Assembly: GCA_037957365.1 (NCBI GenBank) | Contig: JARHVA010000593.1 | Location: forward strand, 1 to 64,000 | DNA from: Torreya grandis | Lineage: Eukaryota; Streptophyta; Pinopsida; Cupressales; Taxaceae | DNA: 64,000 nucleotides | Direction: 5' to 3' | Shown here: positions 1-11,189 of the stretch, piece by piece | Numbering within the stretch: the first letter of the stretch is position 1 | Layout of the letters: every line of letters begins with the position of its first letter | Translations under genes and position numbers: made by a program | Notes under the pieces: model-generated | The model's database searches: none | What the model was told of the DNA's origin: nothing | The model's input: only the letters and a program-made list of their open reading frames with translations

Positions 1-310
1 AGGTCTCTATCCTCTCATCGAGGTTAAATTGGTCAGTGGCTCTAGCTTTTGGTAAGTGATCTCCTCTCTACCAACCATGAACTTTGTCTCTATTACCCTT
101 TGTAATCCAACTATCTTGGATCAAACTTGACTCCCACTGATGATTATGTCACTTTAAGAGTTGGAATCTCCATTTTTTATTCACTTGGATCTCCTTGGAC
201 AACCATTCTTCTTTCATCCTCCATTTTTAGAGCTACAATCCATGGCTTAATCTCCTCATGCATTGGGATATTTATGGCCTTCATCATGGCGTAAGGGTGT
301 TGTGTAGTAG

Positions 311-2242
311 GTAATTTTTTTTAATTTACTCTAGATGAACCATTTTGGAATGGTTGGACCATGAATCAAGTTTTCTTTACTAAAGATATTGACTTCACTC
401 AAAGGATGAGTGAAAGTCACCTTGGGATTCTTGGTCCTTACTAGAACCATTGCCATCTTAGCTTTTATTTTGGGGGTATTGACATGAACTATATCTAATA
501 TTTCTTTCCCCTTTTCCTCTTTTATTTCCTCCATTTGTTCCTCTTCCTCTTCAAACTCATAGGCACTCGATAACATTTTCAAATAATCTTAAACTATCTC
601 CCTGGGGTCTAATGCTATCATGTGAATTTCCTTAATGGGTGATCCTTGTTCTTCTACCATGGTTGAATAAGATGTTATTTCATCAGGCCTTCTTTCCTCT
701 AGCCTTTTCTCAATCTATGTTTTAGGTTTAGGTCCTTGTGATGGAGGTCTAATAGGTGCATTGCTTAGAAAATGATATCCTCTTGGCCCTAAATAACATC
801 TATCATCTCTCCCTTTTTACTCCCATAGCATCCTAGATTCTAGATTGATGTTATGATTTTTTAATCTCCTAATGACATCAAATAATGAAAATGATTTTGT
901 GTATATGGGGTCAAAATCACTAGGCTAGTGTTCATAAGGCACATTCAACATCTATTTTGCTTTCAAGTGATCCTTAAATTTCCCATAATGGTCCCACTAC
1001 CTTGGTTCATCAATTTGTAAATTTAAAGATAACCTATGTTTAGAAACAACCTCAATATTTTCCCATTATGGAAAGATAGTCCTACCAATGCTTATAGGTA
1101 GTGTGTGAAGTAGTCCCTTCTTTTTGGTCTTGAAAAGACCATCTATTCCATTGCATATTTGATAAACTACTTCTTGATCTACTCATTTGATTGGTACATG
1201 GATAGGTATCCTAAGTGGGGTGAATTATGTCCCTTTAATCATGATGATGGTATAATCTAGATATAGCCATATGTAACCCATAACTTTAATAGTCTTATTT
1301 ATTAGTGGGTTGACTCTCATCATTGGGATACCTATGATGGCATCACTAAGGGATTGGTAAACACAATCACATATTAATTATATGTTATCCCTATATTTGA
1401 ATATGTACATCTTAAAGTAATACTATGAAATAGTCTATGTTCTATTGGGTGACCATTCCTTAAGGTTGGGAATATTTCTTATAGTAATGAGGGCATACAA
1501 GACATATGACATCATGTAGAATTGATTCCTACTCCTCTTCTTGATTGAAAAAAATTGTATACTCAAACAGACATTGATTACCTCACCTAGAGGGGGTGAC
1601 CTATTTCTCAACCATGAAATAGACTAAAGGGACCCAATTTTTTTCTACATATGTAGTGGCTACATTTACACATAATATATTCATCATTTTCATGATCATC
1701 CTAATATTGGGTCTAAATTGGCTAATGGTGATGCTGTTATTGAAATATAAAAACACTTGATTCCTAGAATATAGCCATAGGGTAGGGATGATTTTTACAT
1801 CATTCTCTTTAGCCCAGTTGGTGATTTTGGTTAGGTCTACTTAGGGTTTAGGCAATTTATATTAGTTCTCAAAATCTATAGGATAAATGTAAGAAATATT
1901 CCTAAAGTTACACTTATTGCCTTTATCTATTTTACCATCCTTAAAAATGGGAGCAATGATATTGATACAGTGAAGTACCTCAAACTTTGTTGTTGCATAA
2001 TGCAAACCAGTATTTTGTATAGAAATTATGTTGTAGTATAGTATGTTTGTATACACATTCTTCTCCTCCTCCCTGGTAATGGTAGGTTATTTTTCAATGG
2101 TCCAGAAAAGCTTGGACCAATTATTGTCTCCTATGTTTGGAGCTATGGCATCAAACTATGTGTCTTTGAAAATCCTCCCTTCTACATCTAAGGTCAAATA
2201 GATCTCTACATCCTCCTTGGAAATACCTTTTTGAGCTGCCAT
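311..2242 (-). pseudogene. Degenerate long ORF of unknown family (element F)
   Basis: I do not recognise this protein. Reading leftward from an ATG at 2240-2242 in a strong start context (GCCATGGCAG), the first ~220 codons stay in one frame with only a few stops; the N-terminus begins MAAQKGISKEDVEIYLTLDV. Farther on, stops become dense and the frame shifts. An acidic segment with EFEEEEEQMEEIKEEKGKE lies at about 331-582 in another frame. Several stops (TAG, TAA, TGA) replace probable Gln or Arg codons, which suggests cytosine-deamination decay of a once longer gene. A TATA box lies ~130 bp upstream. That leaves no room for an LTR R-U5 and primer-binding site between promoter and ATG, so this may be a captured or ordinary gene relic rather than gag. 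It could still be an accessory ORF of a retroelement. No protease, RT or integrase motif was seen. It probably continues past the window start. Confidence 0.5.
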
Positions 2243-2370
2243 GGCTATGAATTTTGTTAAATTTCTCACTAGTAGACTATACTTAAGCTCTAGATTGAAC
2301 TATTCTTACACATATGATAATTAAACTCTTCATGACTTGTTTATAATGATCACATGGTTAAATTAGGGCT

Positions 2371-2380
2371 TCTATTTATA
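2371..2380 (-). promoter_or_regulatory. TATA box of the F relic
   Basis: On the minus strand this reads TATAAATAGA, a near-ideal plant TATA box, about 130 bp before the ATG at 2242. The repeat array 2560-3210 lies further upstream where an enhancer region would be. Its promoter role is inferred from sequence only. Confidence 0.45.
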
Positions 2381-2559
2381 CTAGGGATTTTATTAAGGTC
2401 CTTACAAAGCTTTAATGGTGGTAGATATTCAAATTATGTGATATTTGTGACTTGGATTTTACTCAGATTTGCATATTTATACCTTTGAATTTTTGAGTCC
2501 ACATAATCTTTTGAATTGACAAGTATGCCAACATGGAATTGCCATGTCATATGTTTATT

Positions 2560-3210
2560 AATTTTTTGAAATGTGATTATTACCTCTAGGACACATGTCA
2601 ACACCTCATTGGGTCTATATCTTTTAAAAATTCCACCTAGGCTCATATTATTGGATCTATTTAGATGGATCAATGCAATATTCCCCATGGTTTTGACACT
2701 TTTCACTTTCATATTCATTTTGAGCTTGATTGAAATGTCAACACTGATCTCACATTATTGGTCTTGATTGCATGGATCGATCATGCTTCATGGATATTTG
2801 ACCACTGGGTTTTATCCTTCACTCTATATACCATTGGATCTTTAGCAAGGTTCCCACGATGGTGACACTTGTCACCTTCTCTCTCATTTAGGAGCTTCAT
2901 TAAAGTTTTGACTTAAAATGCACTATCAATTAAAATATATACGCTCGGTCCCATACATTTGATCTTTTGGGACATGTTTGAGATTCAATAGTCCATTTCA
3001 ATCATGACACTTGGCCTCTTTTTACTTGCTCATTGGGCCTTAACTTTTCAACCTTTACTTTGCATCATCAGGTAATCTTTGATCAATAAAAAGTGCTCTG
3101 TTAGATCTCAATTTGAAGTAGTTGAATGCCATTGGCTACTCCTATTGCCATAATTGTGACACTTGCCACCTTCTATCTTATTAATTGGGCTTGGAATTTT
3201 CAAATATAAT
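2560..3210. repeat. Degenerate ~140-bp repeats carrying TGACACTTGCCACC motifs
   Basis: Five related motifs occur at about 2588, 2692, 2862, 3003 and 3158 (for example GGTGACACTTGTCACC at 2861-2876). Most are followed some 10-30 bp later by a short block like CATTGGGCCTT. On the minus strand the core reads GGTGGCAAGTGTCA, close to the GCCAAGTGTC/GCCACGTGTC motifs repeated in the LTR at 57600-58815. Units are spaced 100-170 bp apart. No coding signal was seen. Confidence 0.45.
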
Positions 3211-4020
3211 CTCACACCATTAGATCATCTTCACTTGGGTAAATTTGTGCCATCAATTTTGTAGATAATAAAGCAAGTAAGGTCTATGAAATATAGAGAA
3301 CTTAGGATAAAGTTTTAGAATATGGTTTTATTCATTTTGATAAACATGATAAAACCTTAGGATAAAAATTTAAGCTAAGTTTTAAAGAATAATAAAAGGA
3401 CCTTGCATTTAGCTAGACCTTATGAAGATAAAAAGGAATAATGGGGGTTCGAGACAAAAAATTTAGGACAAATATTTTAGACTAATGTATTATTTATGTT
3501 AATAAACACAAATAATATCTTAGGATAAATATTTGCTAAGTTTTTAAATAAATATAAAATGTTTCTGTGTAAATTTGAAATAAAGTAACCCCATGTAAAT
3601 TTGAATTCAAATTAAATGGTCCTAGGTTAAAATAAATTCTAAGGTATAAAACTCTAGTTTTTAGCATTGTTTAATAATGAATTCAATCAAACCATTAGAG
3701 ACCAAAGATTAATCAAAGGGTGGAATTATCATTTGAAGTATGAAATCCTAAATATTGTGCATCCACTTGAGAATTCATTAAACCTAAATTTTGTAAACAC
3801 ATGAAGCAACCATTAGTAAAATTAGGAAAAATAAGACAAAAATCAAATGGATACATGCTTAGTCAAGACAAATGAGAACTAGGTGTGCGTGATCTTCAAA
3901 TAAAGAACTCAAATCAAATGATCTTTTCAATTCAAAGCACAAATTTATAAAGTTTTGAAACAAGGGTCCCCATTTTCGTAAATGGGGGTATGTTGACCTC
4001 AACAAGTGTGTAAACCTACA
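3211..4020. other. AT-rich stretch with no recognisable gene
   Basis: I see no domain or tRNA here. The words aaacttaggataaa and gataaaa recur loosely. A module at 3966-4012 (gtcccc, then atgggggtatgtt, then caagtgtgt) has weak look-alikes at 6117-6165 and 9612-9660, which hints at common ancestry with the LTR family of 5740-6384. Confidence 0.4.
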
Positions 4021-4190
4021 TGAAAAGAAGTTAGTAAAAATCATATTTCTTTTACAACAAAAAATAGAGGATGCAAAAAAAAATATTGAGTTTAATCAAA
4101 ATCGAGATAAATAAGATGTGTCACTTGCAAAAGATATTATGCGTAAATTATTATAATAATTATCACACAAGGACATATCAAAGTCTTTAT
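4021..4190. repeat. Direct repeat, copy 1 (partner 10268-10480)
   Basis: This stretch shares long matching words with 10268-10480 in the same orientation: gaaaagaagttagt, aaatcatattt, aaaagatattat, ataattatcacaagg-like and cacatcaaagtct-like blocks in the same order. The partner lies ~420 bp on the internal side of a polypurine tract and LTR. The block is therefore probably part of the internal region of the same non-coding element family. Its identity is otherwise unknown. Confidence 0.5.
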
Positions 4191-4262
4191 AAGATTCATT
4201 TTATTTAGGAATTATAATAGTTTTACATTTAGAAGTATTAGATTTAGTCATTTTATAATAAT

Positions 4263-4748
4263 TCAAAGTGTCATGTGTAGATTTTTCAAAAGATTTGCAT
4301 AGATGAAATTTATAATATTTAGATATATGATGCATGTGTTTTCCATAATGTGCATAAGGTTTATCATTTTAACTAAAATATAAAAATAAAAAATAGTATA
4401 ATCAAAATAATTTTCATTATAAGTCCTTTGATAAGAAGGACAATAATATTCTAACTTTTCATTAGCAACATTTGAAGCATTATAACCAAGACCTTTAGAT
4501 TTTGCATTTAATTTAGGCAAAATAAGTTCAAAAGTGCCATATTCATAGTTACTAAATGCACTACTTGAATATCCCATGTTGTGCAAAATTTTTAAATTGA
4601 GATTGGTGGAATAAGTGTTTAAATAAGGTTTATGTGTTTGAGAATCACAAAGAGTTTCATCATTATGAGAACTAGTGTTATATACAAAAAATGTGGATTT
4701 AGCAATCAAAAAAATAAATAGAAGATTGCATAGTTTACATTTGCTCAA
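4263..4748 (-). other. Open frame of 161 codons, coding status doubtful
   Basis: An uninterrupted minus-strand frame begins MSKCKLCNLLFIFLIAKSTF, a hydrophobic start. It is rich in Asn, Tyr and Ile, as expected from AT-rich sequence. It lies between the direct repeat at 4021-4190 and the primer-binding-site-like motif at 5728, that is, within the presumed internal region of a non-coding element. I recognise no domain, and chance openness in AT-rich DNA is a fair explanation. Confidence 0.2.
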
Positions 4749-5727
4749 TAAAAGAGGATTTTAAAACATTTAAAGTGTAATTTTGACATGAAATTTGTTT
4801 TTTTAGAGCATCTATTTCATCATTTTAAAAATAAATAGTTTACATAGTTTTCTTAAAAATTGAAAAAAATACCCATTTAAAAGCCATGAGAGCAAAAAAT
4901 ACCAATTTGACTATCATTAAAAAAAATTATTGAAAATATTGATTGATCTAAATAAAATTTAAAAATATTCATCTTAACAAAAAACTAAGATTTGAATATA
5001 GAGATTTGTTTGTCTCAAAGCTTAGATTAATTAACTTGTAAATGTAAGTCCACACCAAAACTCCAAACACAAATGAAAATGAGTTTTTTCGATATCATTA
5101 AATAGGAATAGGTGAAATGACTTATAAAAAACCTTAATTTGATATGACAAGTGTTTGAATTAAAAATAAATTTATATTAAATATTATATAGAAATAGGTT
5201 TTAAAAAAAACTCATAACCTTTTTTTGAAAAAAAAACAATCACATTTTTTTAAAAAAATGGTCACAATATTGATGATTTTTCTCAAACCATGATCTAAGT
5301 TTCCTCAAAAATTTTAAAATATAATCTTAAATACTATATTAAATAAACCCAAAAAATTTACAGAAAAAAATATTATAATAAAAAGTTATTAGCCCTTTGT
5401 TAGACAAGTTTTAGTGAAAAACAACTCAAAAAAACTTAAAAATTTGAATTATAATTCCAAATGTGGCTGAAAATAAACCAAAAGAAATATGAAAAACCTC
5501 TTGTAGAAAATAACAAAAAAAGGGTTATAAGGTAAATAAATACTACTCTTAATGCATTAAAAAAATGGTTAGTTTATTGCCACAAAAGGTGTCCAAAAAC
5601 TTGATTTTTCACCAAAAACCTTGAAAAATAAGCAAATAATGAAAAAAGTAGAATGTTAGAAGAAAAAATATTATTTTCCACTTTTAAATCCATAAAAAAT
5701 TTAAAATTCAACATTAAATAATTTGTA
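4749..5727. other. Very AT-rich stretch without genes
   Basis: Long A and T runs dominate and no open frame of note was seen. The stretch lies on the internal side of the LTR 5740-6384, so it is probably the non-coding interior of that element. Confidence 0.4.
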
Positions 5728-5739
5728 GCAATGATACCA
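5728..5739 (-). other. Primer-binding-site-like motif (initiator tRNA-Met)
   Basis: On the minus strand this reads TGGTATCATTGC, 10 of 12 bases matching TGGTATCAGAGC, the usual initiator-Met primer site of plant LTR elements. It sits directly at the low-coordinate edge of the LTR 5740-6384, as expected for a minus-strand 5' LTR. Confidence 0.45.
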
Positions 5740-6384
5740 TATTATAATTTATCCTAAGATATACATTAAATAATGTTGAAAGTGAATAAATGAAGTGTAA
5801 TGAAACAATATTACCTCAAAAAATAATCAAGCCATAATATAGAGATGAGTGTTGATAAGTGGAGAAAATTTCAAATAGATTAAAAAAACTTCACAATTTA
5901 TTATAAGCCTTAAAATAATGAATCTTCAAATACATAACATGTACAATCTAAGAGATAACGAATGACGTTAAGCCAAAAGAACATCATAAGGATGCAAGAT
6001 CAAAAGCAATATTGTACAACTATCATAAGACAAAAAGAAAGTATAAGAAGAACTTAATAACTAAAGTTATAAAGAAAAATAAGTTATATGTTCAAGTTTT
6101 AACATATATGTCAAGGGTCCCTATTTTTATTACAAGTGGGAAAGGTGTGTGTGGCATGTGGGGAAGAGAGGAGTTTCATATAAGCAAATCCTAAAATCAT
6201 AACGAGGATAAAGAGGCAAGTGACACCTCATAGAATCTTGATTTATCTGAATTAATAATTCACATTAATACAAATTATCTACATATGAGTGAAACTTAGG
6301 ATAATACATTATACCAAATAAATGGTAACCTAACACATGCCTAAAAACTTATGAAAGGACCCAAATAAGATTAATTCTCCAACA
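5740..6384 (-). repeat. LTR copy 1 of a non-coding element (candidate 5' LTR)
   Basis: This ~645-bp block aligns in order with 9240-9846: a caagtggagaaa-like word, ttaagcca, gtgacacctcat, acttatgaaag and aataagattaat. On the minus strand it begins TGTTGGAGAATTAATC and is followed by a TGGTATCA primer-site motif, so it looks like a 5' LTR whose interior extends toward lower coordinates. The two copies are heavily diverged and the low edge is approximate. No matching 3' LTR was found below 3840. Confidence 0.5.
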
Positions 6385-6439
6385 ACAAGAACTTTATCAT
6401 TTTGATTTCCAAAATAGGGAAAATCAACATGCTTATAGC

Positions 6440-6757
6440 CTATAATGCATGGGTATTATTTGAGTATAGCCAAGGACCACCCCAAACATAGCTTTCATGG
6501 TATGTAGAGAGATATTGGCATATTCGCATTGATAACGTTGGGGTAAAATTATTATACTCATCAAATTGACAATACTCCAATTGACCCATCAAGTTGACCA
6601 CCATGGTGTGGCCAATATGAAAATTCATTATATCAAAAAATTTCATCATCCTTAATTTTATAACCATGTGATACACATTTCCAATAGGGATTTGATCATA
6701 AGGATGTAATGGTAAGTGCCCTTCTATTAGAGTGACATTGAGGGAAACCAATATCAT
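6440..6757 (-). pseudogene. 105-codon open frame of unknown function downstream of a gypsy integrase
   Basis: The frame begins MILVSLNVTLIEGHLPLHPY and ends in WLYSNNTHAL. Its composition (Trp, His, Met, Cys, Gly) is far more protein-like than the surrounding AT-rich frames, and it holds a GQLEYCQFDEY segment. It lies on the same strand as the integrase relic 7745-8750 and ~1 kb after it, where some plant gypsy elements carry an extra 3' ORF. I do not recognise the family and assign no function. It may be a fragment of a longer decayed reading frame. Confidence 0.35.
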
Positions 6758-7744
6758 TTTTCCTTTTCACCATCTTCTTATTTTTTATCATATACATATA
6801 TAAAACATTTATTCAACATGATTTCTGGTAGCTTTTTTCTCACCTCACATGAGCATACACTTATTCAAACTTAAAAAATAACTTTTCCACCTTGTAAAGA
6901 TTTAAAAATTATACTCTAAACTTGAAATCATTGCACTGAAACAAAAAACATCAATTCATGATCTTCATAAAATTTATAACTGTTAAAAGTGATAAAAAAT
7001 CATAATACTATGAGGATCATTTTATCCTCTTTTTTCCCATTGGGTCATGTGTAGACCAACTATGAAACCTTTCAGTCATGCTATAGAGTGAACTCTTTGT
7101 ATAACATTCCATCTATCCCATCTGTCATATGAACACCTACTAGGTGTGTAACTCTTACCTTTAGTGGTCATAATGATTTTTATATGTCCACTTTAATATT
7201 AAATGTATCATACATATCACAATTTTACTCATTAAGATGATAATCCTTTATGCCATCATGCCACCATTTAGTGTGTTATGGGATGCATAACATATTTTTT
7301 TCCTACACATTATTTCATGTTTTAAAATTCTAGTGATTTTAAGGATTGACCATAACTAAATATTAAACTTAACAAGAATGTGATACTCTAGGTACTTATA
7401 CCAAGTGTTCAACTAAGCTCTTATAGGCTTAAATGCTAAATCTTCAATAAAGTTTAGATATTTTTCCATTATGGGTGTTACATGCCAAGGGGTTTTTTTT
7501 ATAGTACCAAAGTTGTTCAATAATAATTTTCCTTTTTGAATTTTTTAAATCCGCACATAATTAATGTTATTCTAATAGTTTTGTATGTAAATAAAATAAG
7601 GAAAAGACACAAAGGCATAAAAACACATACCAAGAATTCTCATTAGAATCTCCTCCAAAAACCAATAAGATGAAAAATTAATGGCTATGTTAAACTAATA
7701 TGATAAAAAAATACCTTATTAAAAGTATAAGAAGGGAAGAATTC
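6758..7744. other. AT-rich interval with no recognised gene
   Basis: No domain was found between the unknown ORF and the integrase relic. A short palindrome CACCTACTAGGTGTG occurs near 7133. The interval may be the decayed 3' non-coding part of the gypsy element. Confidence 0.35.
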
Positions 7745-8750
7745 AAGCCTATGGAAGGAAGTACAACTTCAACCAAATTTCATTCATATAGCCTATAACT
7801 TCAGTACCTTCCAAATAAAATAACTTGAACACATTGTTAGTCATAATTTATGAAACCATAAAGGGACCCAACCAATAAACCTGCAATTTGTCTAAGTTCT
7901 TCTTGTAATGGGAATCATACATGAGAATATGGCCTCCCATAGTGAATGACTTATATTTGATATGGTAGTCATGTCAATATTTATGGTGTTTCTTCTTAAT
8001 GCCTTAGATCCACTACATGATCAACCTCTTTTATTCTAACACAATTATATCTTACTCATAATCTTTCAATAAGGCATCAACATCTAATTATATTGTAATG
8101 TGATGCATAGACTTGGAACCATAACTTAAATAAGAACCATTACATTATGGCCATATGCAATCTAAAATGACATTTGTTGCATGAGTTGATTGCAAGTGGT
8201 TTGATATGACCAAAGAATATTAGACATGAAATCATCCAAATCTTAATGGCATACATCAAAAAACTTAATCAAGATGTTTTCCATAGTTTTATTGAAGCAC
8301 GCAATATCACATTTTCTTGAAGATGTTATGTATAACTCTTATGGTGTTAAATCAAGAATTAGATCACTAGAACTTATAGTATTATAAACAAAATGTGTTC
8401 CTTGGTCACTAGTGATGCTAAACATGCATCTAAAATGAGTAATGATGTTTATATGATGAATATGGCCATGGTTTCAACTATGCAATCACATGTAGGTGTA
8501 GATTTTGAACACTGGATGAAATAATTGGTAACAATAATGATGTAGCATGCACCACTCTTCTTAGAAGGTTTATTAATGGGACCAATTAAATCCTATACCA
8601 ATTTTTAAAAGGGTTCATTAATGATTATGAACATTAATGGCATTTCATCATGATAGTTTGGTTTACCCACATACTAACAAATATCACATTCTCATTCACA
8701 CTGATGTGCATGCTTGTGAAAGGTTGGTCACTATACGTACCTAAATTTTA
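7745..8750 (-). pseudogene. Ty3/gypsy integrase relic
   Basis: Integrase inserts retroelement cDNA into host DNA. Read on the minus strand, the region gives the zinc-finger tail (CDIC, then GKPNYHDEMPL near 8650-8690), then a core start resembling DLIGPINKPSKKSG followed by a Tyr-Ile-Ile-Ile-Val-Thr-Asn-Tyr strand (8510-8600). A decayed middle follows. The C-terminal module reads HDYHIKYKSFTMGG and then KLQVYWLGPFMV (7860-8010), ending with LEGTEVIGYMNEIWLKLYF near 7750-7830. The WLGPF motif is the GPF/Y module of gypsy integrases. Stops and frameshifts are many. RT and gag of this element are not visible on the upstream side, where AT-rich DNA and a fold-back lie instead. Confidence 0.75.
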
Positions 8751-8925
8751 CATGGTGTAACATTTAAATTTTTTAATGATGATACAAGTATATCCATAAT
8801 TAAAACACTATCATATATGGTCATCTCCCTTCTCTCTTATATTTTACCACTTTTTGGCCCTTGTAAACTTCAAAATTTTCATTTTTTGAGTCTTTTGCCT
8901 TCAATTTTTAGACTCTTACATGGCA
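8751..8925. other. Short interval without a recognised gene
   Basis: Pyrimidine-rich sequence upstream (minus strand) of the integrase relic; I see no domain or repeat in it. Confidence 0.35.
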
Positions 8926-9074
8926 TGGTGAAACCACCACATCAATTTACATAACCACCTCGATGGTTTGTGCCACCACCATGGTATTTTTGAAAATTAC
9001 GGTGGTTATTTTTTAGAAATGTTATGAAAATATGGTTAACTATCATGGATCTATATAGAATGGCGGTTTCACCA
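8926..9074. repeat. Imperfect fold-back (inverted repeat), ~149 bp
   Basis: TGGTGAAACCACC (8926-8938) pairs with GGCGGTTTCACCA (9062-9074) at 12 of 13 bases, and inside them ATAACCACC (8951-8959) pairs exactly with GGTGGTTAT (9001-9009). The transcript of either strand could fold into a two-stem hairpin. It may be a decayed MITE or part of an LTR promoter; no target duplication was identified. Confidence 0.5.
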
Positions 9075-9239
9075 CTATAGAAAGAGTTTTTAAACTAGCT
9101 CCTAAGATGTGAGTTTTCACACTTTTTCATGATTTTTATTGCATTTTTGATATTTTTTCTTGTATCCACCTTCCTAATCCTCTAGTACACTCTTATTCAT
9201 GATTAAATAAATATCAACTACTTCTAGTTTAATAGGATT

Positions 9240-9846
9240 TATGCCAAGATTGTAAGATAACAATGTCGAATAAAATTTAAATTTTGAAAAAAGGAAATAG
9301 ATCACCTAAAAATGATTCAAACCATAGATATGAGAGATAAGATTTGTCAAGTGGAGAAACTGTCAAATGAAGAAAAACTCTATATCTAATAGAAGGTTTA
9401 TAAAATTTTAAATCTTCAAGTATAATATTTAATGTAGTATAAGGGAAGGAGAAATAAGAATGGCCTTAAGCCATAAACAAACATCAAGATGGACAAAATA
9501 AAGTGGGTAGAATGAGAGAGGAGAGCTCAATAAATAGAGCTAAAATAAATAAGAGGTAGTTACAAATAATCCCATCGTGACTTTCACAACCTTCTTAGTG
9601 CATGCCAAATGTCCCAAATCTCTATATTAGGGTAAGGGAGATGTTTGCGACAAGTGTGGGGAAGTTACATGTGTAAGTAACTCAAATATTACTTACAAAA
9701 GGATAAATAAGATGTGACACCTCATAAATATTGGATTAAGTGAATTCATTTGAATAATAAATGCACATCTAAAATAGAGTTAGGATAAAATTGAATTAAC
9801 CTAGATTACTTATGAAAGTGAACCTAAATAAGATTAATATCAAACA
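9240..9846 (-). repeat. LTR copy 2 of the non-coding element (candidate 3' LTR)
   Basis: This is the homologue of 5740-6384. On the minus strand it begins TGTTTGATATTAATC and is preceded by the purine tract at 9847-9857, so it reads as a 3' LTR whose interior lies at higher coordinates. The low boundary is approximate. Copies 1 and 2 therefore look like one end each of two different insertions rather than a matched pair. Confidence 0.5.
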
Positions 9847-9857
9847 CTCTCCCTTAA
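9847..9857 (-). other. Polypurine tract
   Basis: The minus strand reads TTAAGGGAGAG immediately before the LTR start TGTTTGAT. This is the usual plus-strand priming site of LTR retrotransposons. Confidence 0.45.
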
Positions 9858-10267
9858 GATTAATTTTGGGTTATAAAAATAGATAAAACCTTACAAAAAA
9901 AAGAGAGAGATTTGACATGACATAATACCCCCTTAGTGGAAATATCCTTCTATATGAATTAGAATAATTTTGAGAGGAGAAATAAGAAGAGAAGGTGTCA
10001 CAAAAATTCACAAGGGTAAATATGTGATCATCAAAAATATCCAATAAGTCTCTCTAGACAAGAAGGTCTTAATTTAGAACAAGGACCAACAATTAATTAG
10101 ATGATAAAGATGATCAAGAAAATATGCAAAATAAAACCTAACACCAATATTTGTGTTAAATAAATAATATTACCATAAAAATATGATTTATATAAAAATA
10201 ATTTAGATGTAATAAAATGAAAAGGTAGCAAAATAAAACTTCCATAACAAAGTGTGAAATCCTAGAA

Positions 10268-10480
10268 AAAAAGAAAAGAAGTTAGTCCAAAATGATGAGC
10301 TTCAATAAAATCATATTTCCTTTGCAACTTAAAAGTAGAAGTAAGAATAAAAGTAAGGAATGCATACAAATTCAAGTTTATAAAAAGGGATGCTAATAAG
10401 CTATATCACTATTTGAAAAAGATATTATACATGAAGTAATTGAATAATTATCACAAGATGGCACATCAAAGTCTTGAGAA
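10268..10480. repeat. Direct repeat, copy 2 (partner 4021-4190)
   Basis: Matches 4021-4190 in the same order and orientation and lies ~420 bp on the internal side of the polypurine tract at 9847. The rest of 9858-10519 is AT-rich and holds no gene that I can see. Confidence 0.5.
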
Positions 10481-10519
10481 GATACCATAGTTTCTGATAT
10501 CCAAATTGGTTTAACCTTA

Positions 10520-11189
10520 TGTAGACACCTATATTTCACCATTTAGTGTCAAAATTCACTTTGACACATTAAACCATAACCTTACCCAATTCAAAGTTAA
10601 ATTAACACCATTTCCCTCTAAAATTTAAATAATAGATTAATTATAATCATGTACACCTATTTTCTTCTAAAACTAATTAAAAATACAAATTTTCTACATC
10701 ACCTATACATCCTCCACATTTGTATTAACCATGTATTGACTCATCCAACCACCTTCATCAACTTCCTCAACTACCTTGTGAGTCATCTTAGAACATTTAA
10801 AATTCCAAATTAACTCAACTAACTAACTCAACTCATTCTTGTTGAATCACTCAACCAACTCCCATTTATTCTCAACCCATGGAATTGGTCATTATCCTAA
10901 TAGATGAAGACTAACTCCTTAGAATTTTTTATTTTAATAATTCAAAAAAATTAGATAATCCTCAATTGTTTGATTAACCTCTCGTAAGCTTATAAATTAA
11001 TGTGAAATTCATCACTTTTAATCATCCACCTTCAAGCTAATGAAGTGTTATCCAATTGTCAAGAAAATTCAACCGAATCAAATCCATCAAAATCCTCTTA
11101 AATATTAAAACACTACCTAATTATCTTTGTACTGGAAAAGATTTGAATAACTATATTAACATCCAAGAACAAATCTATCATTGATCACA
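10520..11189 (+). repeat. LTR-like block (candidate solo LTR)
   Basis: The block starts TGTAGACACCTATATTTC and ends ATTGATCACA, followed by TAATGG. The same start (TGTAGACACC) and end (GATCACA then TAATGGC) delimit the three LTRs of the array at 16544-32536, although the body of the sequence differs. It is therefore a candidate LTR of a related family in the opposite orientation. No second copy and no clear target duplication were seen. Confidence 0.35.

Noticed and set aside
5740..9846. A single element with LTRs 5740-6384 and 9240-9846 around the gypsy integrase
   Set aside because: The primer-site motif lies on the outer side of the low copy and the purine tract on the outer side of the high copy, so the interiors point away from the integrase.
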